A stretch of 64,000 nt of DNA, taken from contig NZ_JAGPNM010000004.1 in NCBI RefSeq assembly GCF_018831085.1, forward strand, positions 310,001 to 374,000. Reading direction: 5' to 3'. A model generated the notes under the pieces. The model worked only from the letters and a program-made list of their open reading frames with translations. It was not told the origin of the DNA and did no database searches. A program made the translations under genes and the position numbers. This document shows, in pieces, positions 47,230 to 55,061 of the stretch. Each line of letters begins with the position of its first letter. The first letter of the stretch is position 1. The stretch comes from Rheinheimera oceanensis (GTDB lineage: Bacteria; Pseudomonadota; Gammaproteobacteria; Enterobacterales; Alteromonadaceae).

Positions 47230-50200
47230 TTACAGCTTAACTTCGTTCACTGCATGCAGTACTCTTTTCACCGATACCGGATAAGGCGTGCCCAACTGTT
47301 GCGCATGTAAAGACACTTTCAGCTCTTGCAGCATCCAGTAAATTGCCTGCACCGGCCCGGGTAATATTTTACTACCGGCAAATTTACCTAACAGACTGTT
47401 ATAGCTATCAAAGGCTTTTTGATACTCGTGCATCAATAAACGGTCACGCTGTGGATCAACCGGCAGTTTTTCCAACCGTTTTTGCATAGCTTGTAAGTAA
47501 CGCACTATATCATCCAACCGCGCGGCGCCGTGGCTACTGACAAAGCCTTTAAAAATCAGCTCATTCAGTTGCTGCTTAATATCGCCCTGCGACTGTACAT
47601 GCGCTAAATCGACTTTACCTTTTAAACGCTTTTGTATGTCATGGCACAGGGTTAAGATTTGTTCTACTTTAAGTGCTATGCTCACCACGCTGTCGCCCAG
47701 CTCTGCGCGCACTTTTTCTTTTAATGCAATAAATTGCGCTTCATTTTGCGGCAATGTCTCATTATCAATAAAAGCATCGACACCGGCAGCGATACAATCA
47801 TCTATCAGCTCTAATACCCGCCCAAACGGGTTAAAGTACAACCCCAGCTTAGCTTTATTTGGCAACGACTCCTGCAGGTATTTTACCGGTGACGGAATAT
47901 TCAGCAGCAATAAGCGCCGCAACCCCTGCTTAGTTGTTTCCAGAGCCTGTTGCGGATTATCCAGTAACTTTATTGCCACAGAATCACGCTGGTCCACTAA
48001 GGCCGGAAAGGCTTTAATTTCATAGCCAGCCTGCAATTTAACGTATTCGCGTGGCAGCTGGCCAAAGCTCCACTGTGTTAATTGCTCCTGCTCTATCCCT
48101 TGCTCGGCAACCTGGCTCAAGCTTTGCTGCACTTCGCCCTGCAAGCCTTGCTTTAGCAGACTCAGCGAGCGGCTCTGGCGTAATGTTGTGCCTTTTTCAT
48201 CTACCACTTTAAAATTCATTTTTAAATGCGGCGGCAGGCTGGTTAAATCCCAGGCATCTTCCGGAATGGTGACGCCGGACATCCGCTTTAAGCGCGAAGT
48301 AATAACGTCAAGTAACTTGCCTTCATCCGGGTTCAGCGTTTGCATTAATGCATCGGCATAGTTGGGCGCCGGTACAAAATTACGCCGGTATTGCTTGGGC
48401 AGTGATTTAATTAATGCCACCAGCAACTCGTGACGCAGCGCCGGGATCAACCAGTCAAAGCCGTTATCATCTAACTGGTTTAGCAGCGCCAACGGAATAA
48501 TAACGCTGACACCGTCGTCCTGCTCGCCGGGGGCAAAGTGGTATTCCAGCGGTAAGGTTAAATTGCCCTGACGCCAGGTTTCGGGGAATTTATCGGCGGT
48601 AATATCACTGGCATCGCGGTTAAGCAGGCTGTCGGGATCAAAATTGAGAAAGGCGGCATCTTCACTGCGCTTTTTCTTCCACCATTTGGTAAAATCTATC
48701 CGGTTATTCGCCCACTGTGGTACACGCTCGGTATAAAACGCTGCCAGGGTGTCTTCATCAACCAGAATATCGCGCCGGCGTGATTTCTCTTCCAGCGCAG
48801 TCACATCGTCAATTAAGCGCTGGTTGTGCTGTAAAAAACTGTCGTTAGTACCCAGTTCCTGGTTCACCAGCGCTTCGCGTACAAACAGCGTATGGCACAC
48901 TGCCGGGTCAATTTTGCTGTACAGCACAGCGCGTTTGGGCACAATAACCAAACCGTATAAACTGACTTGCTCGTAAGCGATAACCGCACCGCGCTTCTTT
49001 TCCCAGTGTGGTTCGCTGTAACTGCGCGTCACCAAATGTTGCGCTAACGGCTCTATCCATTCCGGTTCAATTTTAGCCAGCGTGCGGGCATACAGCTTAC
49101 TGGTTTCTACCCACTCAGCTGCTGCCACCCATTTGGGTTTGCGTTTAAATAAATGGCTGCCCGGAAACACATAAAACCGCGTTTGCCGCGGGCCTAAGTA
49201 ATCGGCTTCTGAATCTTTAAAGCCAACCTGCCCCAGCAAGCCACTTAATACCGCCTGGTGAATAGCCTGATAACCGGCAGTTTGCTGGTTTAACTGATAG
49301 CCTTGCTCCTGCATAAGCTGGGTAAGCTGCCCGGTAAGATCCTGCCATTCCCTTACCCGCAGGTAATTTAAAAACTCCTGCCGGCACAGACGGCGGAACT
49401 GGTTATTGCTTAACTGCTCTTGTTGTTCCTGCAGGTATTGCCACAGCTTAAGCCAGGCGGCAAAGTCGGAATCCGGATCGGCAAAACGGGCATGGCACTG
49501 ATCGGCTTTTTGCTGTTTGTCCAATGGCCGCTCGCGCGGGTCCTGAATAGACAGCGCGGCTGAAAGTACCAGCAACTCAGTTAATGCGCCGTTATCGGCG
49601 CCAAACAACACCATGCGCGCCAGGCGTGGATCTATTGGCAAACGTGATAACTTTTTACCCAGCTCTGTTAGTTGCAAGCCCTGCTTATTGCGATTTAACG
49701 CAATGGCGCCCAGCTCTTCCAGCAGTTTTATACCGTCGTTAACAAAGCGGCTGTCCGGTTTTTGCAAAAACGGAAAGGCTTCAATATCGCCAAGGCCCAG
49801 CGCCAGCATTTGCATAATAACGGATGCCAGATTAGTGCGCAGTATTTCCGGATCGGTAAACTCGGGGCGGCCGTTAAAGTCGTCCTCACTGTACAGCCGG
49901 ATACAAATACCGGCGGCTACCCGGCCACAACGGCCTTTACGCTGGTTGGCACTGGCCTGGCTGATAGCTTCTATCGGCAATTGTTGTACTTTGGAGCGAT
50001 AGCTGTAGCGCGACAGGCGTGCAGTACCGGGATCTATCACATAGCGAATGCCTGGCACTGTCAGTGAAGTTTCAGCTACATTAGTAGCCAGTACGATGCG
50101 TCTTCCGGCGTGGCTTTGGAAAATACGGTTTTGCTCGGCCGCGCTTAATCTGGCATACAGCGGCAGCACTTCGGTATGCGGCAGTTTGAGTTTTTCCAGC

Positions 50201-51147
50201 GCGTCGGCAGTATCGCGGATTTCACGCTCACCATTTAAAAAAATCAGAATATCGCCTGGCGGCTCACGATATAGCTCTTCTACGGCATCAAAAATGCCCT
50301 GTAGTTGGTCGGCGTCTTTGTCGTCCTGTTCAGTTACCGGCCGGTAGCGGGTTTCTACCGGAAAAGTACGGCCAGACACTTCAATGACCGGTGCATTAAA
50401 AAAGTGCCTGGAAAAACGCTGTGGATCAATGGTTGCTGACGTGATAATCAGCTTTAAGTCCGGCCGTTTCGGCAGCAGTTGTTTTAAATAGCCGAGTAAA
50501 AAGTCGATATTCAGACTGCGCTCGTGCGCTTCGTCAATAATTAAGGTGTCGTACTGATTTAAAAAGCGGTCTTGCTGGATTTCAGCCAGTAAAATACCGT
50601 CGGTCATCAGCTTAATAAAGGTATTGTCGCTGGTGTTATCGCCAAAACGGATTTTATAACCTACCTGGCTACCCACCTGGCACTGCAACTCCTCAGCAAT
50701 ACGATCACAAACACTGCGTGCAGCTAAACGCCGTGGCTGGGTGTGGCCTATCATACCGGCTACGCCACGGCCTAATTCCAGGCAGATTTTCGGAATTTGC
50801 GTGGTTTTGCCCGAGCCGGTTTCACCGGCAATAATGACGACCTGATTAGCGGCAATAGCGGCTTTGATGTCGTCTTTTTTTTCCGATACCGGCAGTTGTG
50901 GCGGGTAACTTACCTTGGGCAACGCAGCCAACCTGGCTGCGCGCTGCACTTGCGAACGGGTAATATCCGCGGCTATACGCTGCAACTGCGATATTTTTGC
51001 CTCTTCAGCCAGGTTTTTGCAGTTATGCAAACGCCGGCGCAGACGAAACTGGTCTTTTAGCAGACAAGCGGGAATACGGGAAATAAGTTCAGACACAGAG
51101 ATAACAGCTTCAGACAAAACAACGCCCTCGTTAACAGAGGGCGCCAT
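47230..51147 (-). CDS. hrpA: ATP-dependent RNA helicase HrpA
   Basis: A DEAH-box RNA helicase, about 1300 residues as in E. coli, which helps resolve stalled ribosomes and processes mRNA. Motifs: Walker A VIIAGETGSGKTTQIPKICLELGRG near residue 105, HTQPRRLAARSV (Ia), DEAH in LIIDEAHERSLNIDFLLGYLKQLLPKRPDLK near 205, SATI near 235, TNVAETSLTVPGIRYVIDPG near 355 and the arginine-finger motif QRKGRCGRVAAG near 400. HA2/OB-like and DUF3418 regions follow. The outermost ATG is at 51147, but a terminator-like hairpin overlaps the first codons. A TTG at 51117 (GAGGG seven bases upstream) gives a length closer to E. coli HrpA. Confidence 0.95.
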   Translation of the reverse strand: MAPSVNEGVVLSEAVISVSELISRIPACLLKDQFRLRRRLHNCKNLAEEAKISQLQRIAADITRSQVQRAARLAALPKVSYPPQLPVSEKKDDIKAAIAANQVVIIAGETGSGKTTQIPKICLELGRGVAGMIGHTQPRRLAARSVCDRIAEELQCQVGSQVGYKIRFGDNTSDNTFIKLMTDGILLAEIQQDRFLNQYDTLIIDEAHERSLNIDFLLGYLKQLLPKRPDLKLIITSATIDPQRFSRHFFNAPVIEVSGRTFPVETRYRPVTEQDDKDADQLQGIFDAVEELYREPPGDILIFLNGEREIRDTADALEKLKLPHTEVLPLYARLSAAEQNRIFQSHAGRRIVLATNVAETSLTVPGIRYVIDPGTARLSRYSYRSKVQQLPIEAISQASANQRKGRCGRVAAGICIRLYSEDDFNGRPEFTDPEILRTNLASVIMQMLALGLGDIEAFPFLQKPDSRFVNDGIKLLEELGAIALNRNKQGLQLTELGKKLSRLPIDPRLARMVLFGADNGALTELLVLSAALSIQDPRERPLDKQQKADQCHARFADPDSDFAAWLKLWQYLQEQQEQLSNNQFRRLCRQEFLNYLRVREWQDLTGQLTQLMQEQGYQLNQQTAGYQAIHQAVLSGLLGQVGFKDSEADYLGPRQTRFYVFPGSHLFKRKPKWVAAAEWVETSKLYARTLAKIEPEWIEPLAQHLVTRSYSEPHWEKKRGAVIAYEQVSLYGLVIVPKRAVLYSKIDPAVCHTLFVREALVNQELGTNDSFLQHNQRLIDDVTALEEKSRRRDILVDEDTLAAFYTERVPQWANNRIDFTKWWKKKRSEDAAFLNFDPDSLLNRDASDITADKFPETWRQGNLTLPLEYHFAPGEQDDGVSVIIPLALLNQLDDNGFDWLIPALRHELLVALIKSLPKQYRRNFVPAPNYADALMQTLNPDEGKLLDVITSRLKRMSGVTIPEDAWDLTSLPPHLKMNFKVVDEKGTTLRQSRSLSLLKQGLQGEVQQSLSQVAEQGIEQEQLTQWSFGQLPREYVKLQAGYEIKAFPALVDQRDSVAIKLLDNPQQALETTKQGLRRLLLLNIPSPVKYLQESLPNKAKLGLYFNPFGRVLELIDDCIAAGVDAFIDNETLPQNEAQFIALKEKVRAELGDSVVSIALKVEQILTLCHDIQKRLKGKVDLAHVQSQGDIKQQLNELIFKGFVSSHGAARLDDIVRYLQAMQKRLEKLPVDPQRDRLLMHEYQKAFDSYNSLLGKFAGSKILPGPVQAIYWMLQELKVSLHAQQLGTPYPVSVKRVLHAVNEVKL
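51112..51143 (-). terminator. Probable terminator of the CBS gene, overlapping the annotated hrpA start
   Basis: On the minus strand a 7-bp stem (CGCCCTC/GAGGGCG) with a 7-base loop is followed by TTGTTTTGT. It lies about 43 bases after the CBS gene stop and within the first codons of the longest hrpA frame. Confidence 0.5.
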
Positions 51148-51185
51148 GCTACCAAGAGCCGCAGGTAAAAATCCAGCGCTTAACG

Positions 51186-51605
51186 CTATCCAACATTACC
51201 ATAATGCGAATGCAGTTCTTTATCGATGGCTCCCAGTACATCTGAGCGGGTAATAATACCAAGTAAATAGCCATCATCGTCTACCACCGGGTACAACTTA
51301 GGTTTAGCTTTTAACATGATCTGCGCTAAATCAATAATCCCGTCATAGCCTTTTACCGTTAACACAGCAGGGTTCATCACATCAGCCACTCTTGACGCCT
51401 GCTGATCATGATAAGTAGACATCAGCATGCGCTGCAGGCAATCCTGCTCTGAAACAAAACCGACTATCTTACGCTGTTCATCAATAACGGGACCACCGGT
51501 TTGCCGGCCTTTAATTAAACGGGCTACGGCCATCTCTACCGGCATATCAGCAGTAAACGTAACCGGGTACCGGTTCATATAATCTGCCACTTTTAGTAAA
51601 TCCAT
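51186..51605 (-). CDS. CBS-pair domain protein
   Basis: A 139-residue cytoplasmic protein consisting of one Bateman module (two CBS motifs). Motif 1: MNRYPVTFTADMPVEMAVARLIKGRQTGGPVIDEQRKIVGFVSEQDCLQ. Motif 2: VMNPAVLTVKGYDGIIDLAQIMLKAKPKLYPVVDDDGYLLGIITRSDVLGAI. Such proteins bind adenosine nucleotides and usually act as regulators of a partner; none is evident here. A strong GGGGGAAG precedes the ATG. It lies upstream of hrpA but is probably separated from it by a terminator. Confidence 0.9.
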   Translation of the reverse strand: MDLLKVADYMNRYPVTFTADMPVEMAVARLIKGRQTGGPVIDEQRKIVGFVSEQDCLQRMLMSTYHDQQASRVADVMNPAVLTVKGYDGIIDLAQIMLKAKPKLYPVVDDDGYLLGIITRSDVLGAIDKELHSHYGNVG

Positions 51606-51680
51606 GCTTCCCCCTGCACTGTATTGCTGAGCATCAGGCTCTTGTTAAGGTTAGCCGAATTTAGCCGCTTTGCTGCAAAA

Positions 51681-52682
51681 TCAGCTTTTACCAGCGAAGA
51701 TTTCGCTGATTACCTGCCCGCCTTCAGCTTTAAGTGCACGGTACATCCCTTCAGTATTAAAGGTCCAGCTTAATTGCCCTTTGCTATCGACTACGATAAC
51801 GCCGCCATCTCCGCCAACTGCTTTCAGTTCAGCCATGACTTCTTTTGCCGCCGCTGCGGCCGTTTTTTTCTGGTATTTCACTCTGGCACAAATATCACTG
51901 GCAACCTGGTAGCGAATAAAAAACTCGCCGTGGCCGGTGGCTGATACAGCGCAGCTTTTATTGTCGGCAAAGTTACCGGCCCCAATAACAGGCGCATCAC
52001 CAATACGGCCATAACGCTTTGCAGTCATACCACCGGTTGAAGTTGCTGCGGCTAAATTACCTTTGCGGTCTATTGCAACCGCTCCTACGGTACCCATTTT
52101 CCAGGCTGGATCATAAGCTACTGCCGCCTGATGCGGCTGTGGCGCTATAGCCTGTTTTGCCCGTTTTAACGCCTCATAGCGAAATTGTGTATTAAAATAG
52201 CTGTTATCTACCAGTTCCAGTTTCTGCTGTTTGGCAAATTGCTCGGCACCTTTGCCAGACAACATGACGTGGTTTGATTTTTCCATTACCGCCCGCGCCA
52301 GCAATATCGGGTTTTTCACATTCGTGACACCGGCAACAGCCCCTGCGCTGCGATCCCGGCCATTCATAATAGAGGCATCTAACTCGTGGTTTTCATCAAA
52401 GGTATAAACCGCACCTTTACCGGCATTAAACAATGGTGAATCTTCTAATACCGTTACTGCTGCCGTTACCGCATCTAAACTTGAACCACCCCGCTCCAGC
52501 ACAGCATAACCCTGGTTTACCGCGTGGGTTAACATGGCATGGTAGGCTTGCTCCTGTGCCGGCGTCATGCTGTCACGGTTTATGGTACCGGCACCACCAT
52601 GGATCACTATGCCTATAGGCGCTTTTGATGCCATGGCTCCGGCAGAACCTAGCATTAGTAAGACAAGCAATAGTTGTTTCAT
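51681..52682 (-). CDS. iaaA: Isoaspartyl peptidase / plant-type L-asparaginase, exported
   Basis: An Ntn hydrolase that cleaves beta-aspartyl dipeptides and L-asparagine, 333 residues. A signal peptide (MKQLLLVLLMLGSAGAMASK) sends it to the periplasm. IGIVIHGGAGTINRD near residue 25 is the family start. Self-cleavage is expected before the Thr of KMGTVGAVAIDRKGNLAAATSTGGMTAKRYGRIGD (near 203), giving two subunits. NFADNKSCAVSATGHGEFFIR follows. I chose ATG at 52682 because it starts the signal peptide; a longer frame to 52766 adds a leader without such a signal. Related in role to the periplasmic aminopeptidase and Ggt encoded earlier in the window. Confidence 0.93.
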   Translation of the reverse strand: MKQLLLVLLMLGSAGAMASKAPIGIVIHGGAGTINRDSMTPAQEQAYHAMLTHAVNQGYAVLERGGSSLDAVTAAVTVLEDSPLFNAGKGAVYTFDENHELDASIMNGRDRSAGAVAGVTNVKNPILLARAVMEKSNHVMLSGKGAEQFAKQQKLELVDNSYFNTQFRYEALKRAKQAIAPQPHQAAVAYDPAWKMGTVGAVAIDRKGNLAAATSTGGMTAKRYGRIGDAPVIGAGNFADNKSCAVSATGHGEFFIRYQVASDICARVKYQKKTAAAAAKEVMAELKAVGGDGGVIVVDSKGQLSWTFNTEGMYRALKAEGGQVISEIFAGKS

Positions 52683-52858
52683 TGTTCGGACTTTCCCCGC
52701 AGAGTGTGTTATCGCACCTTTGTACTGTATATCCGGCAACGGAGCAACTATATGTAAAGCTTTCATGCCTGTTGTCGTCGTACTTTGTTACAAAGCATCT
52801 GCAGTATTTTTTCCCGCCTGAACTATATTTACCAGGAGGTAATCTGGCTGGGTGGTTT

Positions 52859-54037
52859 ATGAAGTTACCGCTATTTATATACCCAATTGTAATAGCTGCG
52901 CTGCTAAGTGGCTGTCAGTCAACTGCGCCTGTCATGTTGTTTCCGCCAGAACAACTGCTGGTGGCGCCCCAACTTAAAGGCGAAGTAACAGAACCTGAAA
53001 CAGCTGAGCAAATATTTGCTTTGCCGCAGCAAACCCGCTTTGAACTATCGCGGCTGATTAACTCCACTCAGTCGATGGAAGAGCGCACAACCAGCGTGCT
53101 GAAATTGATTTTATCTTATGCTCATGACGGCTTACTTTATGACAATGCCGCCACTAAAACCGCCAGTGAAACCATTGCCGCCGGGCGGGCTAACTGCTTA
53201 AGTTTGTCGATACTGACCTACAGTATGGCAAAAGAGCTGGGCATGACAGCGGTATTTCAGGACGTGCAGATCCCCGAATACTGGACCAGCGAACTCAGCC
53301 AGACCTGGCTTAATGGCCACGTTAACCTGCGATTGCACCACGGCAGAGCTCTCAGAGGAGCGCCGGGTTTTGTGTTACTGGCAAAAGACATTGTGGTTGA
53401 TTTTGATCCATACAGCCTGAAGCAACAATTTCCGGAGCATGCTATTAGTGTCAATCGCATTGTTGCAATGTTTTACAATAATAAAGCCGCTGTGGCTTAT
53501 GCCGAAGGTAATGATGCTCAGGCCTATCGTTATTATCAGGCCGCCATAGAAGCAGACGCTTATTTTGCGCCAAGCTGGTCAAACCTTGGGGTGTTGTATC
53601 GTACCAACGACATGCACGATCTGGCCGAGCGCAGTTACCAGCAAAGTTTAATGCTGGATCCGGGCTCCACCAACACGCTGGCTAACCTGGCCTATTTGTA
53701 CCGCCAACGTGGTGAGATTGCCAAAGCCGAACCACTGGAAAAACGTGTTTTACTTAAACGGCGTACTAACCCTTATTACCACCTGATGCTGGGTAACGAA
53801 GCGTATAAAAACCACAATTACGACACCGCCATTACCCATTATGAAAAAGCTGTGGCGTTGGATAGTAAAAACCATGAAGCCTACTTTGGTTTAGCGCGTA
53901 GCTATTACGCCATACAAAACAACCAGCAAGCAGCCAGTTATATGCTAAAAGCAACACGTAATGCTCCTTCAGGTTATGATCAGCAGCGCTACCGGCATAA
54001 ACTGGAGGTATTAAATCAGCTTACCAGCGCTTATTAG
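52859..54037 (+). CDS. Lipoprotein with transglutaminase-like and TPR domains
   Basis: A 392-residue lipoprotein with signal peptide and lipobox MKLPLFIYPIVIAALLSGCQS (lipidated Cys near residue 19). Residues 60-205 look like a transglutaminase-like fold of the SirB1 type. A candidate Cys-His-Asp triad is AGRANCLSLSILTYSMAKELGM, NGHVNLRL and KDIVVDFDPY. Residues 225-390 hold three or four TPR units (AYAEGNDAQAYRYYQAAIEADAYFAPSWSNLGVLYRTNDMHDLAERSYQQSLMLDP and following). The role is unknown; peptide or cell-wall handling in the periplasm is possible. A GGAGG about 20 bases upstream is rather distant from the ATG at 52859, so the start is not certain. Confidence 0.85.
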   Translation: MKLPLFIYPIVIAALLSGCQSTAPVMLFPPEQLLVAPQLKGEVTEPETAEQIFALPQQTRFELSRLINSTQSMEERTTSVLKLILSYAHDGLLYDNAATKTASETIAAGRANCLSLSILTYSMAKELGMTAVFQDVQIPEYWTSELSQTWLNGHVNLRLHHGRALRGAPGFVLLAKDIVVDFDPYSLKQQFPEHAISVNRIVAMFYNNKAAVAYAEGNDAQAYRYYQAAIEADAYFAPSWSNLGVLYRTNDMHDLAERSYQQSLMLDPGSTNTLANLAYLYRQRGEIAKAEPLEKRVLLKRRTNPYYHLMLGNEAYKNHNYDTAITHYEKAVALDSKNHEAYFGLARSYYAIQNNQQAASYMLKATRNAPSGYDQQRYRHKLEVLNQLTSAY

Positions 54038-54041
54038 CAAA

Positions 54042-55061
54042 CTAGCCAAGCAATAAGCGCTGCTCAGCCATTCCCATACTTAACACATAAGGGTGTTCAC
54101 TTTGCTGGGCGGCTATAAAATCCTGCTTTGAGCTAAGCCCCTGCCAGTTTATCTCGATCAGGCTTTGTGCTACGGCACCACCTAAGCTGGCACCGGGGCC
54201 CAGCAGAATAATATGCTGTGGCGCAAACTCTTTTACTGCTACCTGCAATGCTTTACTGAAATGATACATCTGGCAAACCTGATGTTGCAGCGTATAACGT
54301 TGCAGTGCAGCTAAATCACTGCCGAAACTGGGCCAGATCTGGCCGCGGCCATCAATCAATGGCAGTTGTGGCTGGTTAAAGTGCGATGCTGGCCACAGCG
54401 ACAAAGCCTTATCCGAAGCCGCCTGCATAAAGCCGGTATGAAAAGCGGCATGACCTGTCAGTAACAACGGAAAACGCTCATCACAAGGCGGTAGTGCCGC
54501 CATCGCCGCTTTTACGGCCGGTTCGCTTCCCGCTATTACCGCATAACCACCATACACAATAGACATAAATAACGCATTGCTGTGTATGGCCAGTTGCTGT
54601 TGCACCATCGCAATGCGGCTAATATCGGGTTGCCAGTTATCATCGATAACCGGGTAAATAAATTGTGCACCGGCACCATCTGCGGTTAATTGCGCCATAT
54701 TGGTTACCAGTTGCATGCCACTTGCTGGTGTCAGTACACCGGCACAACCCAGTGCGGTATACCATCCCATAGAATTACCGGTAACCGCTACCACATCAAA
54801 ATGATTAGCGTTAATACTGTGGTAATCACAAATACCTGCCGCATAAATTAGTGCAGCGGCATTGTCAGCTTTTAAATGCAGGCTACGGCTAAAAGCAGCT
54901 TGCTGATCTAACCCGCTTACCGTTGCTAAACCCAGCCCGGATCTGATCTGGTCAAACTGCGCCAGCAAAGCTTTTGCTTTATTGTTTTGGCTGATATAAC
55001 CGAGCTCGGCTTTGTTATAAGTGCCGCGGCCGGGGCATACCACTATGGCTGTTTTTTTCAT
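54042..55061 (-). CDS. FabD-like acyltransferase lacking the malonate-binding Arg
   Basis: A 339-residue protein with the acyl carrier protein S-acyltransferase (AT) fold. The nucleophile is Ser97 in VTGNSMGWYTALGCAGVL, and the second catalytic residue is His208 in TGHAAFHTGFM. Ungapped comparison with E. coli FabD as I remember it puts Met122 (VTNMAQL) where FabD has the carboxylate-binding Arg117. The N-terminal GQGSQ motif is here GRGTY, so the oxyanion Gln is changed. The true substrate is therefore unlikely to be malonyl-CoA. Its ATG overlaps the E1 gene stop (four bases), with GGAGG upstream. The partner carrier protein is unknown. Confidence 0.85.
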   Translation of the reverse strand: MKKTAIVVCPGRGTYNKAELGYISQNNKAKALLAQFDQIRSGLGLATVSGLDQQAAFSRSLHLKADNAAALIYAAGICDYHSINANHFDVVAVTGNSMGWYTALGCAGVLTPASGMQLVTNMAQLTADGAGAQFIYPVIDDNWQPDISRIAMVQQQLAIHSNALFMSIVYGGYAVIAGSEPAVKAAMAALPPCDERFPLLLTGHAAFHTGFMQAASDKALSLWPASHFNQPQLPLIDGRGQIWPSFGSDLAALQRYTLQHQVCQMYHFSKALQVAVKEFAPQHIILLGPGASLGGAVAQSLIEINWQGLSSKQDFIAAQQSEHPYVLSMGMAEQRLLLG

